A stretch of 13,517 nt of DNA from positions 1 through 13,517 of the forward strand of contig JAFMIX010000034.1 of assembly GCA_017853785.1 (NCBI GenBank). The letters are read 5' to 3'. The notes under the pieces were generated by a model, which had not been told where the DNA came from, did no database searches, and was given only the letters and a program-made list of their open reading frames with translations. This stretch comes from Verrucomicrobiales bacterium (GTDB lineage Bacteria; Verrucomicrobiota; Verrucomicrobiia; Limisphaerales; JAFMIX01). Below are positions 1 to 7,063 of this stretch, in pieces. Numbering within the stretch: the first letter of the stretch is position 1; each line of letters opens with the position of its first letter. Position numbers and translations under genes: made by a program.

Positions 1-1037
1 ATGGTCTTGGGCAGGGAATTTTCCGAGTCCAGCTTGTTGAGATAGGCGGAGAGCGCTTGCGCCTGCGGAAAATCGCCGATGGAATCGAAGCCCGTGTCCG
101 GCCCGAGTTGCTTGAGCAGGCGGGTGTTGTTGTTGCGGAGCGCGCCGAGGTGAAGCTGCTTCGTCCAGCCGCGCTTAGCATCGAGGTGACCGAAGAAGAG
201 CATCAGGTAGGACGCGAACTGGCTGTGCTCCTGCGGCGTGACGGCGACGTGCTTGCGTGCCTTGTCGAAGATGCCGGCGGCAATTTTCTCGGAGCAGAAA
301 TCCGCGTAGCAATGGCTCAGGCCATGGTCGGAGAGCCGGCAGCCTTGGCTGTGAAAATATTCGTGCCGTTTTTCCAGCGCACTGATGAAGGCCGAGAAAC
401 TGTTCACGTCAATGTTCGCGGCGGACGAAAGCTGTTCCACCCACTGATTGAACGCCGCGGGTTGGTTGACCGTGAGCGCCTTGTCCGGGCGGAACGTGGG
501 CAGCATCCGCGTGGGATGACCGGCCTTGGCGAACGTGCGGTGGTGCTCCAGGCTGTCCACCGGGTCGTCCGTGGTGCCGACCACCTTGACCTTGAACTGT
601 TTCATGATGCCATGGGGCGTGAGGCGCGGCGTGGCGAGTTGGGCGTTGGCGGCCTGCCAGATTTTTGCGGCGGTCTTCTCATTCAGCAGTTCGGTGATGC
701 CGAAATAGCGCTTCAGCTCCAGATGCGTCCAGTGATAGAGCGGATTCCGCAACGTGTGCGGCACGGTCGCGGCCCAAGCCTGAAATTTCTCCGCCGGCTT
801 ACCGTTGCCGGTGACAAATTTTTCCGCGACGCCTTGGGCGCGCATCGCCCGCCATTTGTAATGGTCGCCCGCGAGCCAGATGTCATACAAATCACGGAAC
901 GGAGCGTTGGCTGCGACCACCGCCGGCGGCAGATGGGTATGGTAATCAAAGATCGGCTGGCCGGCGGCATACTCGTGATACAGCGTCCGGGCCGCTTTCG
1001 TCCCCAGCAAAAAATCCTCGTGGATGAATGGCTTCAT
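1..1037 (-). CDS. uxaC: Glucuronate isomerase (uronate isomerase), C-terminus cut by window edge
   Basis: Uronate isomerase of the amidohydrolase-like UxaC family. It interconverts D-glucuronate with D-fructuronate and D-galacturonate with D-tagaturonate in the cytoplasm, the entry step of hexuronate catabolism. Reading from the ATG at 1037 gives 345 residues with no stop before the window ends; E. coli UxaC is about 470 aa, so about a quarter is missing. Family-diagnostic stretches are FDYHTHLPP (residues 30-38, metal-binding His33/His35), LYDIWLAGDHYKWRAMR, VPHTLRNPLYHWTHLEL, VGTTDDPVDSLEHH and LGALRNNNTR, all nearly identical to E. coli as I remember that sequence. No Shine-Dalgarno precedes the ATG. 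An AT-rich patch lies at about 1095-1135, but I see no convincing promoter in it. Gene neighbours that would show the local uronate pathway are outside the window. The family call is very secure; substrate preference is not determined. Confidence -1.
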   Translation of the reverse strand, partial: MKPFIHEDFLLGTKAARTLYHEYAAGQPIFDYHTHLPPAVVAANAPFRDLYDIWLAGDHYKWRAMRAQGVAEKFVTGNGKPAEKFQAWAATVPHTLRNPLYHWTHLELKRYFGITELLNEKTAAKIWQAANAQLATPRLTPHGIMKQFKVKVVGTTDDPVDSLEHHRTFAKAGHPTRMLPTFRPDKALTVNQPAAFNQWVEQLSSAANIDVNSFSAFISALEKRHEYFHSQGCRLSDHGLSHCYADFCSEKIAAGIFDKARKHVAVTPQEHSQFASYLMLFFGHLDAKRGWTKQLHLGALRNNNTRLLKQLGPDTGFDSIGDFPQAQALSAYLNKLDSENSLPKT

Positions 1038-1228
1038 ATTATTTCAGCGCGCCGTAACCAGATTTGGTGGCGGCGGATTTTGGGCGAACCTGCGGACATA
1101 ATCAATATTTGCAAAGTTTTAACCAGACTAAACTTGGTGTGGCGTTGGTCGCCAACCCATTTTGGCCATAGCCAGTGCCGGAATGCTGCTGGCGGGAAAA
1201 GCGTGTGGCTTGCCGGGAAGTGGAAAAG

Positions 1229-1303
<75 letters not shown>

Positions 1304-1322
1304 GTGACTCGCAGCCGAGTCA
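1304..1322 (-). other. Perfect hairpin in the tRNA 5' leader
   Basis: Plus-strand TGACTCG (1305-1311), loop CAGC and CGAGTCA (1316-1322) form a 7-bp perfect stem with a 4-nt loop. In the minus-strand transcript this hairpin ends one nucleotide before the first base of the mature tRNA. It therefore sits at the RNase P cleavage point of the precursor. No T-run follows, so it is not a terminator. A role in leader folding or processing is inference. Confidence -1.
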
Positions 1323-1335
1323 AATCGCTCGAAAA

Positions 1336-1365
1336 ATACTATGCTGCACGGAAGCGCGCTGGCAA
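1336..1365 (-). promoter_or_regulatory. Probable sigma-70-type promoter of the tRNA
   Basis: On the minus strand, TTGCCA (1365-1360, 5 of 6 matches to TTGACA) is followed by an 18-bp spacer and TAGTAT (1341-1336, 4 of 6 matches to TATAAT). Transcription would start near 1329 and give a leader of about 26 nt ahead of the tRNA. It lies between the stop of the cysteine-cluster gene (1390) and the tRNA, where an independent tRNA promoter is expected. It is a consensus match only, with no experimental support. Confidence -1.
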
Positions 1366-1389
1366 GCAGTTTCACCAGTTCAAACACCC

Positions 1390-1854
1390 TCAAACGCCCG
1401 GGTTGGGGAGACCGCGTGCGGGCGGTTGCTCCGGCGGCGGTGCGGTATTACTTGGTTGCCGGGTGAGCCAGACTTGGATTTCCTGCGGCGCCCGCCCCGT
1501 CGCGGCTGCCACCAACTGGATGTATTCCGCTGCGCCGACCTCGCGGGGGATGGCCCGGCAATACTGCTGCGCGCCGGGATAGCGCCAGAGATTCGGGAAA
1601 TCGCGGCATTGCTGCGGTTTCACGGCCTGCACCGCACACTCGTTGCCGACGAGAAAAATGCATTCCCCACCCGGCCGGTCTTGCAACGCCAGACCACGCC
1701 GATCCGCCGTCAGCCGCGTGAATTGCTGGATAAAATCGTGTTCGCTCAACTGCCGGAAGGCCGCGAGCCGCGAGATTTCGGCGGCGGTCAGGCGCACCTG
1801 TCCCGGCCAGCGGCAGCAGGCGGTGCAACGTTGACAGTCGTGAAACGTCGGCAT
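1390..1854 (-). CDS. YkgJ-like cysteine-cluster protein
   Basis: A 154-aa protein of the YkgJ / CxxCxxCC (UPF0153-like) family, which is thought to bind a metal or Fe-S centre; some relatives are annotated as flagellin-lysine N-methylases. The N-terminus reads MPTFHDCQRCTACCRW, giving C7-x2-C10-x2-C13-C14. Further cysteines at C65, C73, C83 (in the context KPQQCRDFP) and C99 complete the usual spacing. The last 20 residues are a Pro-rich tail. The ATG at 1854 is chosen because it places the cysteine cluster at the very N-terminus, as in the family; no good Shine-Dalgarno precedes it. It lies 123 bp downstream of the FtsK-type gene on the same strand, so it could be read from that operon, but I see nothing linking the functions. 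No methyltransferase-type motif is visible, so an enzymatic role should not be assumed. The family call is good; the function is unknown. Confidence -1.
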   Translation of the reverse strand: MPTFHDCQRCTACCRWPGQVRLTAAEISRLAAFRQLSEHDFIQQFTRLTADRRGLALQDRPGGECIFLVGNECAVQAVKPQQCRDFPNLWRYPGAQQYCRAIPREVGAAEYIQLVAAATGRAPQEIQVWLTRQPSNTAPPPEQPPARGLPNPGV

Positions 1855-1969
1855 GAGTTGAAAAATGTTGAACCGCCAATTCGCGCTGATATTCGCCGAT
1901 GACCGGAGGAAGCAGAGGTTCGGGTTGAAATAGCGTCCACCAGCGCGGATCGGCGGTTTCTGATTCGGA

Positions 1970-1999
1970 ATCCGTGTTTATCCGTCTCTATCCGTGGTC
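1970..1999 (-). repeat. Three-copy 10-bp tandem repeat (ACGGAT core) over the FtsK stop codon
   Basis: On the minus strand the core ACGGAT occurs three times at exact 10-bp spacing (plus-strand ATCCGT at 1970-1975, 1980-1985 and 1990-1995), with spacer bases AGAG, AAAC and TCCG. The first two copies are inside the end of the FtsK-type gene and encode its last residues TTDRDG. The TAA stop (1980-1978) is formed by the second unit. The third copy is intergenic. Short ACGGAT-type arrays of this kind are familiar to me from intergenic regions of several bacterial genomes; that is a recollection, not a search result. No function is known to me. Confidence -1.
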
Positions 2000-4900
2000 A
2001 AGTTTTTCCCCCGCAGCCGCGCGAGGTCGCGGGCGGCGGCTTCCAGCCAATCGTTGCCGGGCAACGCGTAGGGGCGGAAGGTCTCCTGATAACCCTCCTG
2101 CGCGTTGTGGAAGATGGCGCGGTAAAGCCCGAGGTCGGCGGCGCGCGCGGAATCAATCAGCCCCGCCGAATCGTTCGCGCTCATCTGGAACAGCACGCGC
2201 ATTTCAAATTCACTCACCGCTTTCCGGTTCAGGCTGCGGTTCAGATTGTTCGCCGAGTCGCAGGCGCAGACGAGATGGATGCCATGACTCGCACCCTCGC
2301 TGAGGACTTTGCCAAACGATGCGCCGGGCTTTGGCGCAGCTTTGGCGTCGAGGTTGAAATCAAAATCATCCTCGTTGCGCAACGCCTTGAAGCGTTGCAG
2401 GCCGAGCACGAACAAATAGATCTGCGGCGCGGTCGCCGCGTAAGTGGCGTCGGCGCGCCGCTCCAGTTCCGCCGCCAGTTCAGTCATCAGCCCCGGCAGT
2501 TCCGCGTTGCGCGCGAGCGTGAGGTCGTGGGGGATGAGGCTGGCAACGCGCTCCAGGAACGCGCGCTCCGGCGATTCCGGCGTGCTGGCATCCAGCACCA
2601 CGAACCGCGCCGCGCCGCGCGGATGCTGGGCTGCGAGCGCGACGAGCGCGGTGGTGACGATGGCCAGCGCGGCCTCGTCGCGTTGGCCGACGATGAGGAG
2701 ATGATTTCCGCTCTGCCGCTTGAACGCCGCTTCAGTCGGGCCTTTGATGGAGTTCGGCGCGCCCAGCCAGATGCGGGGAACCGACGCCGCCTTGAGCGCG
2801 GGCGCAGCGAGGAGTTTTTGCAGCGGATGATTCTCGCGGATGTCCGCCGGCGCGTTGCCCTCGAACACGACGGTTTCCAGCGCGGCGAAACCGGCGGCGT
2901 CGGCGCGGGCGCGGATTTCGTTCAGGCGCTCGGCGCGCGCTTCGTCGGTGAGCCAGACGATCTGGAACGGGCTGTTGCCCTCGATCGTGCCGGCGGAGTC
3001 GTTGTAGATCGCCTCGCCCGGACGCGAGAGCAATCGCGGCGCGGGATTGTTCTCGTCCATGATGAGGTAGGCATCGGCCTCGTTGCACTGGAGCGCGATG
3101 CGGACGACCATTTGCCCGAGCGTGGTGCGGGCGAGCGTGTAGGCGCCGCCGAGCGTCTGCGAGCCGAGCAACACATGAATGCCGAACGCGCGGCCCTGCC
3201 GCACGATGCGATCCAGCAGCAGCGCGGCGTCCTGCGCGATGTGGTCGTCGCTCACGAAATATTCCTGGAACTCGTCGATGATGAGCAGCGTGCGGGGAAT
3301 TTTTTCCGGGCCGCCCTCGCGCTTGTAACCAGCCACGTCCTGCACGCCGAGCTTGCGGAAAAGATCGCCGCGCCGCTTGAGTTCGTCGTCCACACGCTGG
3401 AGCACGCTGAGGGCGAATTCGCGGTCGCTCTCAATGGCCACGACGCGGGCGTGCGGCAGGCGCGCGGCGGCGTAGCATTTGAACTCCACGCCTTTCTTGA
3501 AGTCCACGAGGTAGAACTCCACCGCGTCCGGGCTGCACCAGAGCGCGAGGTTGGTGATCATCACGTGGAACAGCGTGGACTTGCCCGAGCCGGTCTTGCC
3601 CGCGATGAGCGCGTGTTGGCGCGTGCCTTTGCCGAGCGCGAGATATTGCAACTTCGTCGCGCCGGTGCGGCCCACGGGCACGCGGAGTTCGCTTGTGGTG
3701 TCCAAAGTCCAAATTGCTTCCGGCGCAGGCGCGATCTCCGAGAACGGCATCTCCACGCGGTTCGAGTCCACGCTGGACTTGCCGACGCGCTGGAGAAATT
3801 CCGTGGTCTGCTCCGGCGCGGGCGGCGCGTCCAGCTTCAACGGCGCGCCCTCCATGGACAAGCCGGCGATGGTGAACTCGCGGCCTTTCCACGCCACGCA
3901 CACGCTGTTCTTGCGGAGTTCATCGGGGACGAATTCCGCCATCGCGGGGCGGCTTTGATTCCAATGCAGGAGCAGATAGACGCCGCAACGCGCGCCGCTG
4001 GCGGCGATGCTCATGAGCCGTTTCACGGCGGTGTCGCTGAAGTTCACCGGGAAATCCGCGATGACGAGGAAGTGGTATTTCTCCGCGATGCGCCCGGCCT
4101 GTTCGTTGTATTCGGCGATGGTCGCGTATTCGTTGCGCAGATACATCTGCGTGACCTTCTCGATGTGTTCATTGAGCAACGCGAGCTGTTGCTCGATTTG
4201 TCCGGCCTGCGTCCAGATGCGGCTGTTGATGAGCCGCTCCTCGTAATCCGCGAGGTGCATGAGGCTGGCGAAATCCTGTCCCAACTCCACCGGGTCGATG
4301 ATGGTGAAGGCGACCTTGCCCGGCGGCGCGACGGCGAGCAGGCGGAGGATGATGGCGTTGAGCGCGGCGATGACTTCCTCGCGGCCCGCGTCCTTGGTCT
4401 CAAACAGGATCGAGCCTTCGCGCGGGAACGTGAGCAGCAGCGGCAGGTCGAAGCGGCTCGCGCCGGGGAGCGGCAGTTTGGAATCGGCGGGGACGTTGCC
4501 GGCGAGTCTGGCGGTGTCCACGGCGAGATGTCCGAACGGCGCGGCGGGCGCGAAAGTTTCGGGCGGCGTCCAGTTTTTCCACACGGAGGATTGCCAGTCC
4601 GGAAAAACTTCGGCGGCGGCGGCGATGGCGGCGTTGATGTCCTGATACAACGCCTGCGTGCTCGTGTTCCACGCGGCCAGCAAAGTCTGCCATTGAGCGG
4701 CACGCTCGGCGTGCAACTGCTTCTCCTTGGCGGCAAAGGTGGTGTCGAGTTCCTGCTGCGCGGCAGCGGCGCGGCGGCGGATGCCGGCAAGACTTTCCTG
4801 ATGGGAGCGCTCCAGGGTTTCGCGCTGCGTGCGCTGGCGTTGTCCGTGCCGGGCGATGACGCGGGCGGCTTGTGTGTCTAGCTTCTCGCCCCACGCGATG

Positions 4901-5901
4901 CGGGCGGGGCTGACTTCGGCCTCGGATTGCTTCCACTGCTGGTTGGTCGCGGTGGTGGTGGTCAGATGAGTTTGTGCGATCTGCGCGAGCGTGGCGGCGT
5001 GGTGGGCTTCGTGGCTGGCGGCAGTGGCGGTGTAAAGCTGCCGGGCGCGACCCATCGAACCCGCGAGCGCGGCGGCGGCGGGCGCGGCACGGCGTTGGCT
5101 GATGAAGTGCAGCAGGAGCGTGCCGACGATGCCCGCGCTCGCGACTCCGGCGGCGACGGCGGGTGTGAATTCCGGATGGCCGAAGTGCCGCAAGACCGGC
5201 ACGAGCGCGGCGGCGGTGAGGAGGAGCAACGGCAGCAGCACCCACAGCGGCAGCCAGCGGAACAGCTGCGGCAGCGGAGCGCGTTGAAAGCGGGCGAGGT
5301 CGGCGGTGTGGCGATCGAGGGTTTCGCGGAGGTCGGTGAGCAGGGCGTTCGCGTCGCGCGCGGGGTCGGGCGCGGCAGCGGCGGGCGGCGCGGCGAGTTG
5401 CCGCTGGAATTTTCTGTAGCCGCGAAAGGCGGTGCGGGTTTTGGCTTCCAGCGTGGCGAGCCCGGCTGATTCCTCGGCGAGAAGTTGCGCGAATTGGGAA
5501 TGATTTTCGCCGGCCTGCTGGAGTTCGGTGGTGCGGGTGTGGTCGGCGGCGAGGAGGTCGCGCTGGGCGGCGAAGCGGGCGCGCCCGGCTTGTTCCTCGA
5601 TGGCGGCCATGCGGGCTTCGCGGCTGGCGGTGCGGGCGCGGGCAATGCGTTCGGCGCGCTTTTGGGCGTGGGTTTCAATCCGGTTGCGGGCGGAGGCGAA
5701 TTCGGCTTCGGCTTGTTCGGTCGCAGCGGTCAAAGCGCTGGCGTGGGCGGCGAGGTCTTCCTCGTGGCGGCGGCGGAGTTTGGCGGCGCGGGCGGTGAAG
5801 TCGCGGGTGGCCGCGGCCTCGCGGGTGGCGAAATCGCGGAGCGTCTCGCCGAGGCGGCGGACGAGTTGGAGGGTGGGCTGGACTCCGGGGTGGCTATTCA
5901 C
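1978..5901 (-). CDS. Membrane-anchored FtsK/SpoIIIE-type ATPase of a WXG100 (type VII-like) locus
   Basis: A 1307-aa motor protein of the FtsK/SpoIIIE/EssC class, proposed to drive export of WXG100 partners across the inner membrane. In order: an Ala/Glu/Arg-rich coiled coil (about 10-190); two membrane helices (about 216-237 and 247-267) joined by a short loop; a second coiled coil (about 280-420); and three ATPase-like modules. Module 1 (about 450-690) has no P-loop but a Walker B-like FLVIADF. Module 2 has a canonical Walker A, AGKTGSGKST with Lys774, and Walker B, TLLIIDEF with Asp876-Glu877. Module 3 (about 1040-1290) has a ruined P-loop, VGQRDEAAL near 1072. The GTG at 5901 is chosen because AGGAG ends 5 nt before it; a TTG seven codons upstream lacks this. 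It overlaps the upstream gene by 8 bp. The C-terminal residues come from a tandem repeat. A chromosome-translocating FtsK is unlikely: no gamma winged-helix domain and the wrong membrane topology. Confidence -1.
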   Translation of the reverse strand: MNSHPGVQPTLQLVRRLGETLRDFATREAAATRDFTARAAKLRRRHEEDLAAHASALTAATEQAEAEFASARNRIETHAQKRAERIARARTASREARMAAIEEQAGRARFAAQRDLLAADHTRTTELQQAGENHSQFAQLLAEESAGLATLEAKTRTAFRGYRKFQRQLAAPPAAAAPDPARDANALLTDLRETLDRHTADLARFQRAPLPQLFRWLPLWVLLPLLLLTAAALVPVLRHFGHPEFTPAVAAGVASAGIVGTLLLHFISQRRAAPAAAALAGSMGRARQLYTATAASHEAHHAATLAQIAQTHLTTTTATNQQWKQSEAEVSPARIAWGEKLDTQAARVIARHGQRQRTQRETLERSHQESLAGIRRRAAAAQQELDTTFAAKEKQLHAERAAQWQTLLAAWNTSTQALYQDINAAIAAAAEVFPDWQSSVWKNWTPPETFAPAAPFGHLAVDTARLAGNVPADSKLPLPGASRFDLPLLLTFPREGSILFETKDAGREEVIAALNAIILRLLAVAPPGKVAFTIIDPVELGQDFASLMHLADYEERLINSRIWTQAGQIEQQLALLNEHIEKVTQMYLRNEYATIAEYNEQAGRIAEKYHFLVIADFPVNFSDTAVKRLMSIAASGARCGVYLLLHWNQSRPAMAEFVPDELRKNSVCVAWKGREFTIAGLSMEGAPLKLDAPPAPEQTTEFLQRVGKSSVDSNRVEMPFSEIAPAPEAIWTLDTTSELRVPVGRTGATKLQYLALGKGTRQHALIAGKTGSGKSTLFHVMITNLALWCSPDAVEFYLVDFKKGVEFKCYAAARLPHARVVAIESDREFALSVLQRVDDELKRRGDLFRKLGVQDVAGYKREGGPEKIPRTLLIIDEFQEYFVSDDHIAQDAALLLDRIVRQGRAFGIHVLLGSQTLGGAYTLARTTLGQMVVRIALQCNEADAYLIMDENNPAPRLLSRPGEAIYNDSAGTIEGNSPFQIVWLTDEARAERLNEIRARADAAGFAALETVVFEGNAPADIRENHPLQKLLAAPALKAASVPRIWLGAPNSIKGPTEAAFKRQSGNHLLIVGQRDEAALAIVTTALVALAAQHPRGAARFVVLDASTPESPERAFLERVASLIPHDLTLARNAELPGLMTELAAELERRADATYAATAPQIYLFVLGLQRFKALRNEDDFDFNLDAKAAPKPGASFGKVLSEGASHGIHLVCACDSANNLNRSLNRKAVSEFEMRVLFQMSANDSAGLIDSARAADLGLYRAIFHNAQEGYQETFRPYALPGNDWLEAAARDLARLRGKNLTTDRDG

Positions 5902-6106
5902 AGTCGCTCCTGATTCGGGCAATGATTTTGCCGAGGTCTTCGGTATGGTTCACGGCGGCGGTCACGACGCTGGTGAGTTCGGTGAGATATTTCTTCTCGA
6001 ACTCGAGGCTCTTGGCGTCGCGCCAATATTCCTTGGTCTGCTGCCACTGGCTGTCCAGTTGTCTGGTCAGCGCGGCGAGCTGGCCGCGTCCGGTGTTGAC
6101 GCTCAT
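5894..6106 (-). CDS. Small helical WXG-like protein (70 aa)
   Basis: A 70-aa, probably two-helix protein. The segment EYWRDAKSLEFEKKYL carries W28-x-D30 and F36, the same W-x-D-x5-F spacing as in the 90-aa WXG100-like protein two genes upstream, and Y40 continues the helix face. It has no signal peptide or membrane segment. The ATG at 6106 overlaps the upstream stop as ATGA and has a clean GGAGG (6117-6113) six bases before it, so the start is well fixed. Its stop overlaps the GTG start of the FtsK-type gene by 8 bp, so it is almost certainly translated in step with the motor. By analogy with WXG100 heterodimers I infer a substrate or an adaptor that delivers substrate to the ATPase. An alternative is a purely structural partner of the FtsK coiled coil. 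The protein is real with good confidence; its role is inferred. Confidence -1.
   Translation of the reverse strand: MSVNTGRGQLAALTRQLDSQWQQTKEYWRDAKSLEFEKKYLTELTSVVTAAVNHTEDLGKIIARIRSDCE
5907..5911 (-). promoter_or_regulatory. Shine-Dalgarno AGGAG that fixes the GTG start of the FtsK-type gene
   Basis: On the minus strand AGGAG is followed by CGACT and then GTG (5901-5899), an ideal 5-nt spacing. It lies inside the last codons of the 70-aa gene. This supports GTG over the TTG at 5922, which would start the same frame 21 bases earlier without a comparable site. Confidence -1.
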
Positions 6107-6618
6107 GGCTGACCTCCGGGGGCGGGCGCGGGGGCGGTGCCGCCGCCCTTGATTTCGGCGTAGGCGTTCAAGGTGTGGATGATCTGCGTGAGCACGGCGA
6201 CGGCTTGGCGCATGTCGTTGGCGAGGAAGCCGCGGACTTTCTCGATCTCCTTGGCCATGGGCGCGACGCGGTTTTCGTATTGGCGGCAGTACTGTTTGAC
6301 GAGCGCGAGCTTGGCGGTGGCGGCATCGAGTGCGAGGGCGGCTTTTTGCACGGCTTTCTGTTCCATGAGGGTGTTGTTTTGCAGGTTGCCGATGCGGGCG
6401 CTGAAAAGTTCCTGCTGCCGCAGGTTGAGTTCGGTGGTGAGGCGGCGCACTTGGGCTTCCCAATGGACACGGCGGTCGCTTTGCAGCCAGAGGTGGGTGC
6501 TGACGACTTCGTGGTTGATGTCGGCGGCGGCGCGGATGGCTTTCTCCAGATAGATGATGAGGCTGCTGCGGAAGCTTTCCAGCGCTTCGACGGAGGTGAT
6601 TCTGGCGCTCTCGGGCAT
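6103..6618 (-). CDS. Coiled-coil protein of the WXG100/FtsK operon (171 aa)
   Basis: I do not recognise a named family. The 171 residues are nearly all predicted helix: Leu/Ala/Glu/Gln-rich stretches run from about 10 to 150, with heptad-like spacing in the regions around WEAQVRRLTTELNLRQQEL and QKAALALDAATAKLALVKQY. The last 15 residues are a flexible Gly/Ala/Pro tail (GGGTAPAPAPGGQP). There is no signal peptide, membrane helix, cysteine pair or catalytic-looking motif. It starts 3 nt after the stop of the WXG100-like gene and ends in an ATGA overlap with the 70-aa gene, so it belongs firmly to the operon. It could be a longer helical-hairpin substrate of the LXG/WXG type without a toxin domain, a chaperone for the small proteins, or a soluble partner of the ATPase coiled coils. 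No W-x-G/D-x5-F motif is evident. The gene call is secure; the function is unknown. Confidence -1.
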   Translation of the reverse strand: MPESARITSVEALESFRSSLIIYLEKAIRAAADINHEVVSTHLWLQSDRRVHWEAQVRRLTTELNLRQQELFSARIGNLQNNTLMEQKAVQKAALALDAATAKLALVKQYCRQYENRVAPMAKEIEKVRGFLANDMRQAVAVLTQIIHTLNAYAEIKGGGTAPAPAPGGQP

Positions 6619-6621
6619 GGG

Positions 6622-6894
6622 TCAGTGTTGGGAAAGGTATTCCTCGATGCGCTGGGCTTTGCGCAGGAGGTAGGGCGCGTGCTGGTTGGAGATTTCGGCG
6701 AACTTGCGCATCGCCTTGAGCGTCTGGGTGAATTCCTCGGCGAACTTGGCGTGCTCCTGGTCCTGCCAGGAATCGCCGAGCTTGTTGAAGCGGGCCTGGA
6801 GCGAGGCCATGCGGTCGGCGAGGTCGAGGTTGAAGCGTTTCAACTCTTCCGCAAAGCGCCGCACTTCGGCGGGGTCCATGATGGCTTGAGACAT
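6622..6894 (-). CDS. WXG100-like protein (W-x-D variant)
   Basis: The length (90 aa) is typical of WXG100/ESAT-6 proteins, and the layout is the expected helical hairpin: helix 1 about 9-38, a turn at LGDSWQD (39-45), and helix 2 about 46-86. The turn carries W43-x-D45 followed by F51, i.e. W-x-D-x5-F in place of W-x-G; Asp or Glu at this position is a known variation outside the classic families. The C-terminus (YLLRKAQRIEEYLSQH) lacks an exact YxxxD/E export signal. It is the first gene of the four-gene operon that ends with the FtsK-type ATPase, the standard genetic context of type VII-like substrates. The ATG at 6894 has AAGG about seven bases upstream. I infer that it is a secreted or motor-engaging substrate, perhaps pairing with the 70-aa protein. 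The family call is fairly confident; secretion is inference. Confidence -1.
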   Translation of the reverse strand: MSQAIMDPAEVRRFAEELKRFNLDLADRMASLQARFNKLGDSWQDQEHAKFAEEFTQTLKAMRKFAEISNQHAPYLLRKAQRIEEYLSQH

Positions 6895-7063
6895 TGGTGG
6901 CCTTTCGCGCCGGACGCCGGAGCGGTGGATTGACTGGCCGCCGCCGCGACGGTCCGGGAACGAAAGGAATCTGGCTGGTTCGCACGGTTTTGTCCATCCC
7001 CGTCGGTGCAGGCGCCGCGAACGGGCAGTGGGCTTGGGGTGCGGAAACCGGGTGCGGCGGCAC

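Noticed and set aside
1144..1156. Small hairpin GTTGG-TCG-CCAAC between the tRNA and uxaC as a terminator
   Set aside because: The stem is only 5 bp and no T-run follows in the direction of transcription.
1855..1977. In-frame continuation between the FtsK-type stop codon and the YkgJ-like ATG, suggesting a read-through fusion
   Set aside because: The 41 codons between are open by chance, have no start codon and encode nothing recognisable; the TAA stop and the separate cysteine-cluster start are the simpler reading.
2107..4881. A 924-codon open frame on the plus strand opposite the FtsK-type gene
   Set aside because: Its translation is low in hydrophobic structure and rich in Arg, Glu, His and Ala repeats, as expected from the mirror frame of a GC-rich gene. 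The minus strand encodes clear membrane helices and Walker motifs across the same bases.
1978..5901. Chromosome-partitioning FtsK
   Set aside because: Classic FtsK has four membrane helices, a Pro/Gln linker, one motor domain and a C-terminal gamma domain. This protein has two helices, coiled coils and three motor-like modules next to WXG-like genes.
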